From CAYTZH01 sp964442285 (GTDB lineage: Bacteria; Myxococcota_A; UBA9160; JAFDET01): 7,839 nt of DNA. The stretch's first letter is position 1. Every line of letters starts with the position of its first letter. The stretch is from the NCBI GenBank assembly GCA_964442285.1, contig CAYTZH010000090.1, forward strand, positions 1-7,839, written 5' to 3'. Under the pieces are notes generated by a model. It saw only the letters and a program-made list of their open reading frames with translations. It was not told where the DNA came from and ran no database searches. The position numbers and the translations under genes were made by a program. Positions 1 to 5,932 of this stretch are shown one piece after another.

Positions 1-8
1 CCGGCTCC

Positions 9-24
9 GGACTCCGAAGAGTCC
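9..24 (-). other. Perfect hairpin with UUCG tetraloop
   Basis: Read on the minus strand this is GGACTC-TTCG-GAGTCC, a perfect 6-bp stem closed by the C(UUCG)G tetraloop, one of the most stable RNA hairpins known. It lies just beyond the tRNA terminator and has no following U-tract, so it is not itself a convincing terminator. It may belong to a transcript that continues off the left edge of the window. What it does cannot be decided here. Confidence 0.4.
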
Positions 25-30
25 CTGGAC

Positions 31-68
31 GAAGAAAGCCCCGACCCGCTAACTGCGGACCGGGGCTT
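31..68 (-). terminator. Rho-independent terminator of the tRNA-Gly gene
   Basis: On the minus strand, 8 nt after the encoded CCA, a 14-bp stem (68-55 pairing with 49-36) encloses a 5-nt loop, AGTTA. All positions pair if two adjacent G-U wobbles are allowed. The stem is followed by the pyrimidine run TTCTTC. Placement right behind the tRNA and the T-rich tail on the minus side indicate that it ends the tRNA transcript. The plus-strand side is followed by CGAAAACC, so it would work poorly in that direction. Confidence 0.85.
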
Positions 69-76
69 CGAAAACC

Positions 77-152
77 TGGAGCACGAGACCGGATTCGAAC
101 CGGCGACCCCCACGTTGGCAACGTGGCGCTCTACCAGCTGAGCTACTCGTGC
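77..152 (-). tRNA. tRNA-Gly (anticodon GCC)
   Basis: The minus strand folds into a complete 76-nt cloverleaf. The acceptor stem is GCACGAG/CTCGTGC. The D-arm contains AGCTGGTAGA. The anticodon stem CCACG/CGTGG encloses the loop TTGCCAA with anticodon GCC. The variable loop is the usual 5 nt, and the T-arm GCCGG-TTCGAAT-CCGGT has one G-U pair. The discriminator base is U, as expected for bacterial glycine tRNAs, and CCA is encoded in the DNA (77-79). It decodes GGC and GGU, heavily used glycine codons in a genome of this composition. It has its own promoter and terminator and looks monocistronic within what is visible. Confidence 0.97.
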
Positions 153-164
153 TCGGGACCCGGC

Positions 165-192
165 AGGGTACGTCGGCCCACCGCAGCGTCAA
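165..192 (-). promoter_or_regulatory. Sigma-70-type promoter of tRNA-Gly
   Basis: On the minus strand a near-consensus -35 box TTGACG (192-187) is followed after 16 bp by TACCCT (170-165), which keeps the first base, the second base and the final T of the -10 consensus. The expected transcription start falls about 5-7 nt later, roughly 6 nt upstream of the mature tRNA 5' end at 152. Position and -35 quality support it; the -10 is GC-shifted, as is common in genomes like this. Confidence 0.6.
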
Positions 193-318
193 GCGGCGGA
201 CCGGGTCGACCCCCCCCTGGGGGTAGCGTCTGGAGCCCCTCGCGTCCTGCGCGGATTTCGCCCAGTCGCCGGCTGCTGCCCCGCGGCGTAGGCTGGCCGG
301 GTTCCGTTCCCGCGCCCC

Positions 319-324
319 GGGAGG
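319..324 (+). promoter_or_regulatory. Shine-Dalgarno site fixing the aminotransferase start
   Basis: GGGAGG lies 8 nt upstream of the ATG at 333. Earlier in-frame start codons, including an ATG at 123 inside the tRNA gene, lack such a site and would translate tRNA and promoter DNA. This motif therefore selects 333 as the start, which also places the twin-arginine motif about 39 residues from the N-terminus. Confidence 0.75.
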
Positions 325-332
325 CCAGCCCG

Positions 333-1547
333 ATGCCCGAACACCACCCCCTCGACGTCCCGCCGCTGCCGGACGACGCCCTCCCCGACCCCGAGCACGC
401 CCTGCCCCGCCCCGTGCTCGACGACCTCAGCGCCCGCGGCTTCACGCGCCGGGGCCTCCTGCGGGTGATGGGCCTGCTCACGGCCGGGGCCTCCCTGCCC
501 TTCGCCTCGGAGTCCGCCCTCGCGCAGCTCTCGAGCCTGGGGGGCCGTCTTCCCGAGGGCGCGGTGAAGATCAACGCCAACGAGTTTCCGCTGGGCCCGT
601 CCCCGGCCGCGCTCGATGCGCTGCTCGCCGTGGCGAAGCGGGGCAACCGCTACCAGTACCCCGAGACCTTCGACCTGGTCGCCGCCCTGGCCCGCAGCGA
701 GGGCGTGCCCGAGGACCACTTCGCCGTCTACCCGGGCTCGAGCATCGCGCTCCACCACGCGGTGATCGCGTTCACGTCGCCCCGACGCGCGCTGGTGACG
801 GTCGACCCGGGCTACGAGGCGGCCGCCCGCGCGGCCGAGTTCATCGGCGCGCCGGTGGTGCGGGTGCCCCTGCGGCCCGACGGCAGCCACGACGTGAAGG
901 CCATGCTCGCGGCCGCGAAGGCGCGGCCCACGGGCCTCCTCTACGTGTGCAGCCCCAACAACCCCACGGGCACGGTGACCTCCCGGGACGACGTGGCCTG
1001 GCTGCTGGCCAACCAGCCCGCGGGCACGGCGATGCTCCTCGACGAGGCCTACATCCACTTCTGCGACGAGCCCCCGGGCGCCGACCTCGTGGCCGCGGCG
1101 AAGGAGGTGGTGGTCCTGCGCACCTTCTCGAAGATCTACGGGATGGCGGGGCTGCGGGCGGGCTTCGCCATGGCCCGGCCCGACCTGCTCCAGCGGGTGG
1201 CCAGCTACAAGGCCGGCGCCATGCCGGCCACGGCCATGGCCGCGGCCCGGGCCATGCTGGAGGACCCGCAGCTCGTGCCCGAGCGCAAGGCCTCGAACCG
1301 GAAGCGCCGCGAGGACCTCTTCCGCTTCCTCGACCGGCACCGCTTCGGCTACACCCCGTCGGTGAGCTCGAAGGTGATGGTGGATGCCGGGATGCCGACG
1401 AGGGCGGTGATCGAGAAGATGGCCGCGAAGGGGGTCCACATCGGGCGGCCCTGGCCCGTCTGGCCCACCCACGTCCGCATCTCCCTCGGCAGCGAGCCGG
1501 ACATGGCCCGCTTCCAGGCGTCGTTCCTCGAGGTCACGCGGAGCTAG
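333..1547 (+). CDS. HisC-family PLP aminotransferase with Tat signal
   Basis: This 404-residue protein is a fold-type I, class I/II aminotransferase of the histidinol-phosphate aminotransferase family. Visible landmarks are SPNNPTG (207-213), DEAY (237-240), the Schiff-base lysine K267 in TFSKIYGMAGLRAG, and a carboxylate-binding arginine near R382 in VRISLGS. The core after residue 65 is about 340 residues, close to the usual HisC length. The N-terminal 64 residues are extra: an acidic, proline-rich leader, a twin-arginine motif TRRGLLR (R39-R40), a hydrophobic stretch, and a plausible cleavage site after ALA (62-64). Export by Tat would fit an enzyme that must bind PLP before translocation. 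The substrate cannot be read from sequence. No his genes are adjacent, so a true role in histidine synthesis is doubtful. Its stop codon overlaps that of the opposing dehydrogenase gene. The family is certain; export is probable. Confidence 0.9.
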   Translation: MPEHHPLDVPPLPDDALPDPEHALPRPVLDDLSARGFTRRGLLRVMGLLTAGASLPFASESALAQLSSLGGRLPEGAVKINANEFPLGPSPAALDALLAVAKRGNRYQYPETFDLVAALARSEGVPEDHFAVYPGSSIALHHAVIAFTSPRRALVTVDPGYEAAARAAEFIGAPVVRVPLRPDGSHDVKAMLAAAKARPTGLLYVCSPNNPTGTVTSRDDVAWLLANQPAGTAMLLDEAYIHFCDEPPGADLVAAAKEVVVLRTFSKIYGMAGLRAGFAMARPDLLQRVASYKAGAMPATAMAAARAMLEDPQLVPERKASNRKRREDLFRFLDRHRFGYTPSVSSKVMVDAGMPTRAVIEKMAAKGVHIGRPWPVWPTHVRISLGSEPDMARFQASFLEVTRS

Positions 1548-2869
1548 AGCTTGCGGACGCGCTCGCGATTCTCGGCGACGTCCTTCGTGGCATTGCGGGT
1601 GTCGTAGACCCGCAGGCTCTTGTCCACGACCCGCTGCCAGTCGACGCCCCGGTGGTGGGTGAGGATCGCGACGAGATCCGCCCGGGCGAGCTCTTCGTCG
1701 GTGAGGTCGACGCTCTTCAGGTGGCGCCCGTCGAGCTCGAACTCGGCCACGTGGGGGTCGTGGTAGACCACGTCGGCGCCCTTCTCGAGCAGCAGCCGGA
1801 TGACGTCCAGGGCCGGCGACTCGCGCATGTCCGAGACGTCGGGCTTGTAGGCGACGCCGAGGATCAGCACCCGCGAGCCGTTCACGGCGAGGCGATCCTC
1901 GTTCAGCATGTCGGCGACGCAGGTGGCCACGTGCTCGGGCATGGCGCTGTTGATCTCGGTGGCCACGTCGATGAAGCGCGCCTGGAAGTTCAGGGTCTTG
2001 AGCTTCCAGGCGAGGTACGTGGGGTCCACCGGGATGCAGTGCCCGCCGAGGCCGGGGCCCGGCAGGAACTTCATGAAGCCGTAGGGCTTGGTGGACGCCG
2101 CCTCGATCACCTCCCAGACGTCGAGGTCGAGGCGGTCGCACATGAGCGCCACCTCGTTGGCCAGGCCGATGTTGATGGCCCGGAAGGTGTTCTCGAGGAG
2201 CTTCACCATCTCCGCCGCCTGGGAGCTCGACACGGGCACCACCCGGTCGAAGACCGTGGCGAACACCTTGGCCGCGAGCTCGGTGCAGAGCGGCGTCTCG
2301 CCGCCCACCACCTTCGGCACCTCGCGCACCGCGAAGTCGCGGTTCGCCGGATCGATGCGCTCCGGCGCGAAGGCCATGGCGAAGTCCTCGCCGAGCTTGA
2401 GGCCCGTCTCCTCGAGGAGCGGCACGAAGAGCTCGTGGGTCGTGCCCGGGTAGGTCGTGCTCCCGAGGATGACGAGCTGCCCCGAGCGCAGGCGCCGGGC
2501 GATGCCGTCGACCGCCGCCACCAGGTGGGAGACGTCCGGGTCCTTGCTGCGGGTGAGCGGCGTGGGCACGCAGATGTTCAGGACGTCGAGGGCGGAGAAG
2601 CGCACGGTGTCGGTGGTGGCCTCGAGCTTGCCCGAGTCGACCGCCTGGCGGACCTGCTCGGACGGAACGTCCTCGATGTAGGAGCGACCCTCGTTGATCG
2701 TCCGCACCTTGTCGGCGTTCAGGTCGACGCCGGTCACCCGGAAGCCGGCCTTGGCGAACTCGAGCGCCAGGGGCAGGCCCACGTAGCCCAGGCCGATCAC
2801 GCCGATGCGGGCCTCCCGCGAGTCGATCCGGTCCTTCAGCTCTTCCAGTCGCGTTCGCGTCTGCGTCAC
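1544..2869 (-). CDS. wbpA: UDP-N-acetylglucosamine 6-dehydrogenase (WbpA type)
   Basis: A 441-residue cytoplasmic nucleotide-sugar dehydrogenase that should oxidise C6 of a UDP-HexNAc twice with NAD+ to give the uronic acid, used in O-antigen or other surface polysaccharides. The Rossmann motif GLGYVG is at 26-31, and D49 after strand 2 suggests NAD preference. CVPTPL lies at 100-105, FAPERIDP at 167-174, and the catalytic lysine in AEMVKLLENTFR is K223. The catalytic cysteine is C278 in GPGLGGHCIPVDP, a form typical of WbpA-like enzymes. The C-terminal UDP-binding domain (about 330-435) contains LGVAYKPDVSDMRESP. The start is GTG, sharing GTGA with the pgsA stop and preceded by GGGAG at 7 nt. 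It is the last gene of the cluster, and no glycosyltransferase is adjacent. UDP-ManNAc or UDP-GalNAc dehydrogenase remain possible. Confidence 0.92.
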   Translation of the reverse strand: MTQTRTRLEELKDRIDSREARIGVIGLGYVGLPLALEFAKAGFRVTGVDLNADKVRTINEGRSYIEDVPSEQVRQAVDSGKLEATTDTVRFSALDVLNICVPTPLTRSKDPDVSHLVAAVDGIARRLRSGQLVILGSTTYPGTTHELFVPLLEETGLKLGEDFAMAFAPERIDPANRDFAVREVPKVVGGETPLCTELAAKVFATVFDRVVPVSSSQAAEMVKLLENTFRAINIGLANEVALMCDRLDLDVWEVIEAASTKPYGFMKFLPGPGLGGHCIPVDPTYLAWKLKTLNFQARFIDVATEINSAMPEHVATCVADMLNEDRLAVNGSRVLILGVAYKPDVSDMRESPALDVIRLLLEKGADVVYHDPHVAEFELDGRHLKSVDLTDEELARADLVAILTHHRGVDWQRVVDKSLRVYDTRNATKDVAENRERVRKL

Positions 2870-3555
2870 GATTGCGCTCCCGCCTCACCGTCTTCCGGGT
2901 CGTTGCCACCCGCCTGCCGGTGGAAGTAGTCGACGAAGTATCGGTATCCCGACCAGAGGGTGAGTGCCGTCGCCACGCCCAGGAGTGACAGTCCCATGGC
3001 ATGGGCCGGCAGGCCCAGGGTCGGATCCGGAAACAGGAGGGCCCCGATGGCCACGTTCTGGATGAAGGTCTTGGCCTTGCCGCCGGGCCTGGCCGCCATC
3101 ACGTGGCCCTCGGCCGAGGCCAGGCCCCGCAGGCCGGTCACCGCCAGCTCCCGCCCGACGATCACCACCACCATCCAGGCCAGGCCGGCGGGGATGCGTC
3201 CGATGGAGACCAGCACGATCAGGGCGCTGGAGACCAGCAGCTTGTCCACCAGGGGGTCGAGGAGCTTGCCGATGCGCGTGACCTGCTGGCCCCGGCGGGC
3301 CAGCCAGCCGTCCAGCAGGTCCGAGAGGGCCGCCACGACGAAGACCCAGGCGATCACCCGGCTGCCCGCGGGCCCGCTGAAGGCCGGCAGGAGCAGCAGC
3401 ACCGGGATGGCTGCGGTGCGCAGCATCGTGATGGTGTTGGGCCCGTTCCAGAACCGCTCGCGGCGCGGCCGGCCGGCCTTCTCCCGGGAGCCGACTCCGG
3501 CACGGGGCGCAGCGGGTGCGCGGATGGACGCCGCCTCAAGGCGCGAAGTCGACAT
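2866..3555 (-). CDS. pgsA: CDP-diacylglycerol-glycerol-3-phosphate phosphatidyltransferase
   Basis: A 229-residue inner-membrane enzyme making phosphatidylglycerophosphate from CDP-diacylglycerol and glycerol-3-phosphate, the committed step to phosphatidylglycerol and cardiolipin. The CDP-alcohol phosphatidyltransferase signature D-G-x2-A-R-x8-G-x3-D-x3-D is complete: D82, G83, A86, R87, G96, D100, D104. The PgsA-typical segment RELAVTGLRGLA (135-146) and the later GGKAKTFIQ (158-166) identify the subfamily. About five to six hydrophobic segments lie between 45 and 205. Compared with E. coli PgsA (182 residues) it has a basic N-terminal extension of about 36 residues and an acidic C-terminal tail. 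The ATG at 3555 overlaps the upstream transglycosylase gene by 20 bp and has no clear Shine-Dalgarno site, suggesting coupled translation. A start at M44 would remove the conserved NGPNTIT region and is unlikely. Confidence 0.95.
   Translation of the reverse strand: MSTSRLEAASIRAPAAPRAGVGSREKAGRPRRERFWNGPNTITMLRTAAIPVLLLLPAFSGPAGSRVIAWVFVVAALSDLLDGWLARRGQQVTRIGKLLDPLVDKLLVSSALIVLVSIGRIPAGLAWMVVVIVGRELAVTGLRGLASAEGHVMAARPGGKAKTFIQNVAIGALLFPDPTLGLPAHAMGLSLLGVATALTLWSGYRYFVDYFHRQAGGNDPEDGEAGAQS
2877..2881 (-). promoter_or_regulatory. Shine-Dalgarno site inside pgsA for the dehydrogenase
   Basis: On the minus strand GGGAG ends 7 nt before the GTG start at 2869. It sits in the last codons of pgsA, and the pgsA stop TGA and the GTG start share the tetranucleotide GTGA (2869-2866). 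This supports both the GTG choice and stop-start translational coupling. Confidence 0.6.
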
Positions 3556-4138
3556 CGTAGCGGCGATAATAGGTCAGAACGCGCTCCACGTACTGCCGCG
3601 TCTCCCGGTACGGCGGAACCCCCCGATGGCGGTCCACCGCCCTCGGACCGGCGTTGTAGGCGGCCAGGGCCCGGCTGTAGTCGCCGTAGCGTCGGATCAT
3701 CCGACTCAGGTAGAGGGTTCCCCCGCGCACGTTCTCCTCGGCCCGGAAGGCGTTGCGCACGCCCACCTCGCGGGCGGTGGCCGGCATGAGCTGCATCAGC
3801 CCCTGGGCCCCCTTGGGCGAAACCGCCCGGGGGTCGAAGTTCGATTCCGCCGCGATCACCGCCTTCACCAGGGCCGGAGGCAGCCCCCGGGCCTCGGCCT
3901 GCCGGCGGATCAGCGCGTCGAAGCGATCGGTCACCCGGGGCCGCCAGGTCTCGGGGCCCCCCAGGTGGCGGACGGCCACGTAGCGGCGGTCGTTGGGGAT
4001 GTTCGTGTAGTGGATGACCCCCCGCTCGTCGACGTACGAGTAGAGGGTGTCGCCGGCGGCGCCGCCGAGCGGAAGGCCCGCGCCGAGCCCGAGCGCCAGC
4101 CAGGCCGCAGCGTTCAGAACGCCGTGTCGGAGCTGCAT
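3536..4138 (-). CDS. Secreted lytic transglycosylase (SLT fold, DUF4124-like N-terminus)
   Basis: A 200-residue periplasmic enzyme expected to cleave the MurNAc-GlcNAc bond of peptidoglycan with 1,6-anhydro product formation. Residues 1 to about 29 form a signal peptide ending near GGAAG. Residues 31-48 contain YSYVDERGVIHYTNIP, the motif of the small DUF4124 domain often found ahead of SLT domains. The SLT domain spans about 80-195: catalytic glutamate E98 in AAESNFDP, GAQGLMQLMPAT (110-121), AAYNAGP (159-165), then a tyrosine-rich C-terminal helix starting around ETRQYVERV. No lipobox is present, so it is probably soluble or loosely envelope-bound. It is the first gene of the minus-strand cluster and overlaps pgsA by 20 bp. 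The ATG at 4138 has only a weak GGGGG stretch 4 nt upstream. The family is clear; the exact cellular role is not. Confidence 0.92.
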   Translation of the reverse strand: MQLRHGVLNAAAWLALGLGAGLPLGGAAGDTLYSYVDERGVIHYTNIPNDRRYVAVRHLGGPETWRPRVTDRFDALIRRQAEARGLPPALVKAVIAAESNFDPRAVSPKGAQGLMQLMPATAREVGVRNAFRAEENVRGGTLYLSRMIRRYGDYSRALAAYNAGPRAVDRHRGVPPYRETRQYVERVLTYYRRYDVDFAP

Positions 4139-4170
4139 GCTGCCCCCGCTGGGATAGACTGATCGGCCCG

Positions 4171-4196
4171 GCTCGGCCGAGCTTGACCCCGCGGGG
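4171..4196. promoter_or_regulatory. Paired palindromes in the divergent spacer
   Basis: The 65 bp between the transglycosylase and nadB starts hold two perfect palindromes, GCTCGGCCGAGC (4171-4182) and CCCCGCGGGG (4187-4196). The second covers most of the probable nadB Shine-Dalgarno stretch GGGGA (4193-4197). They could be operator half-sites or small RNA hairpins, but short GC palindromes arise often by chance at this base composition. A TTGACC at 4183-4188 resembles a -35 box, but no -10 follows at the right distance before the start codon. No clear promoter is visible in either direction. Confidence 0.25.
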
Positions 4197-4203
4197 AAAC
4201 CGA

Positions 4204-5829
4204 GTGAACCACCGCCCGATCGACGACCGACGCGACTTCGACTTCCTGGTGCTGGGCAGCGGCCTGGCCGGTCTCTTCTTCGCCTTGCGCGTGGCGGAGG
4301 TGGGGCGGGTCGGGGTGGTCACCAAGAAGCGGGCCGCCGACTCCGCCACGAACTGGGCCCAGGGCGGCATCGCCGCGGTGACCTCGCCCGAGGACTCGGT
4401 CGAGGCCCACGTGCGCGACACCCTGGGCGCCGGCGCCGGGCTCTGCCACGAGGACGTGGTGCAGCTCGTGGTCGAGCGCGGGCCCGCCCTGGTGGCAGAG
4501 CTGCTCCAGCTCGGCGTCGACTTCGACCGACGCCCCGCGGCGAGCAGCGACGAGACCGGCGAGTTCGACCTGGGCCGCGAGGGGGGCCACACCAAGCGGC
4601 GCGTCCTGCACCACGCGGATACCACCGGCGCCGAGATCGAGCGGGTGCTGCTCGACCACGTCCACCGCCACCCGAACATCCGGCTCCACGAGGAGCACTG
4701 CGCCGTCGACCTGGTGACGTCGCGCAAGCTCGGCCTGGCCGGCGCGAACCGCTGCCTCGGCGCCTACGTGCTGCATCCGGACCGCTCGGTGCACCGCTAC
4801 CACGCGCCCGTGACGCTGCTGGCGACCGGCGGCGCCGGGAAGGTCTACCTCTACACGTCCAATCCCGACATCGCCTCGGGCGACGGGATCGCCATGGCCT
4901 ACCGGGCCGGCGCCACCCTCGCGAACATGGAGTTCTTCCAGTTCCACCCCACCTGTCTCTTCCACCCGGAGGCGAAGTCCTTCCTCATCACCGAGGCGGT
5001 CCGGGGCGAGGGCGGGGTGCTGCGGCGCGCCAGCGGCGTCGCCTTCATGAAGGACTACCACCCCATGGCCGACCTGGCGCCCCGGGACGTGGTGGCCCGG
5101 GCCATCGACACCGAGCTCAAGCGCACGGGCGACGACTGCGTCCTGCTCGACATCAGCCACGAGGACCCGGCCTTCGTGCGCAAGCGCTTCCCCAACATCG
5201 CGGAGACCTGCCTGCGCTTCGGCATCGACCCCACCCGCGAGCCGATCCCGGTGGTCCCTGCCGCCCACTACCTGTGCGGCGGCGTCCGCACCGACCTCAC
5301 CGGCGAGACCGACATCCAGAACCTGTTCGCCGCGGGCGAGGTGTCCTGCACCGGGCTCCACGGCGCCAACCGCCTGGCGTCGAACTCGCTGCTGGAGAGC
5401 CTCGTGTTCGCCGACGCCGCCGCCCGGGCGGCCCTCCAACGCTTCGAGGGCGGCCACCGGATCGAGGTCGTGCCGCCCTGGGAGGAGGGCGAGGCCGAGG
5501 AGCCGTCGGAGGCGGTGGTCATCACCCAGAACTGGGACGAGATCCGCCGCTTCATGTGGAACTACGTGGGCATCGTGCGCAGCGACAAGCGCCTGGCCCG
5601 CGCCCGCCGACGCATGGAGGTGTTGCGAGAGGAGATCCTCGAGTACTACTGGAACTTCAAGCTCACCCCCGACCTGGTGGAGCTGCGCAACCTCGCGGTC
5701 GTGGCCGAGCTGGTGATCGAGTGCGCCAGCCGCCGCAAGGAGAGCCGCGGCCTGCACTACACCCTGGACCATCCGGAGACCGACGACGCCGGCTGGAAGC
5801 GGGACACCCTGATCCACCGGGAGCTCTAG
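4204..5829 (+). CDS. nadB: L-aspartate oxidase
   Basis: A 541-residue flavoprotein of the succinate dehydrogenase/fumarate reductase family that oxidises L-aspartate to iminoaspartate, the first step of de novo NAD synthesis; NadA would use the product. The FAD motif GSGLAG is at 18-23, and NWAQGGIAA at 50-58 is typical of NadB. Active-site residues align with E. coli: H248 in FQFHPT, R267 in TEAVRGEG (R290 in E. coli), H355 in AAHYLCGG (H351) and R390 in HGANRLASNSLLES (R386). The C-terminal helical domain begins near NWDEIRRFMWNYVG. I chose the GTG at 4204, preceded by GGGGA at a 6-nt spacing; a TTG at 4183 would add seven residues but has no ribosome binding site. nadA and nadC are not adjacent. 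The divergent neighbour is the transglycosylase operon. Confidence 0.96.
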   Translation: MNHRPIDDRRDFDFLVLGSGLAGLFFALRVAEVGRVGVVTKKRAADSATNWAQGGIAAVTSPEDSVEAHVRDTLGAGAGLCHEDVVQLVVERGPALVAELLQLGVDFDRRPAASSDETGEFDLGREGGHTKRRVLHHADTTGAEIERVLLDHVHRHPNIRLHEEHCAVDLVTSRKLGLAGANRCLGAYVLHPDRSVHRYHAPVTLLATGGAGKVYLYTSNPDIASGDGIAMAYRAGATLANMEFFQFHPTCLFHPEAKSFLITEAVRGEGGVLRRASGVAFMKDYHPMADLAPRDVVARAIDTELKRTGDDCVLLDISHEDPAFVRKRFPNIAETCLRFGIDPTREPIPVVPAAHYLCGGVRTDLTGETDIQNLFAAGEVSCTGLHGANRLASNSLLESLVFADAAARAALQRFEGGHRIEVVPPWEEGEAEEPSEAVVITQNWDEIRRFMWNYVGIVRSDKRLARARRRMEVLREEILEYYWNFKLTPDLVELRNLAVVAELVIECASRRKESRGLHYTLDHPETDDAGWKRDTLIHREL

Positions 5830-5872
5830 CGGCTCCCCGCCGACCCCCTCACCCGGGCCCCCCGAGGCCGAT

Positions 5873-5924
5873 GACGCGCTGCGACGCGGCGCGTCTTGAC
5901 TCGGCGCCCACCGCGCGGTTCTCT
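5873..5924 (+). promoter_or_regulatory. Possible promoter with inverted repeat upstream of the lipoprotein gene
   Basis: In the 103-bp gap after nadB, the inverted repeat GACGCGC (5873-5879) / GCGCGTC (5889-5895) abuts TTGACT (5896-5901), a good -35 match. The hexamer 17 bp further on, TTCTCT (5919-5924), keeps only the outer T residues of a -10 box, so the promoter call is weak. The repeat could be an operator, a weak terminator for nadB without a U-tract, or chance in GC-rich DNA. If the promoter is real, transcription would start almost at the GTG at 5933. Confidence 0.25.
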
Positions 5925-5932
5925 GAAGGGTC

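Noticed and set aside
209..224. ACCCCC/GGGGGT inverted repeat as a terminator or operator
   Set aside because: Short C/G homopolymer runs pair easily by chance, and no U-tract follows on either strand.
123..332. N-terminal extension of the aminotransferase from the ATG at 123
   Set aside because: It would translate through the tRNA gene and its promoter. A good Shine-Dalgarno site precedes the ATG at 333.
189..3002. 937-codon open frame on the minus strand across the aminotransferase and dehydrogenase genes
   Set aside because: It is an out-of-frame shadow. Its translation is low-complexity Arg/Gly/Pro/Ala-rich, whereas the overlapping frames encode proteins with full catalytic motifs. Long stop-free frames are expected at this GC content.
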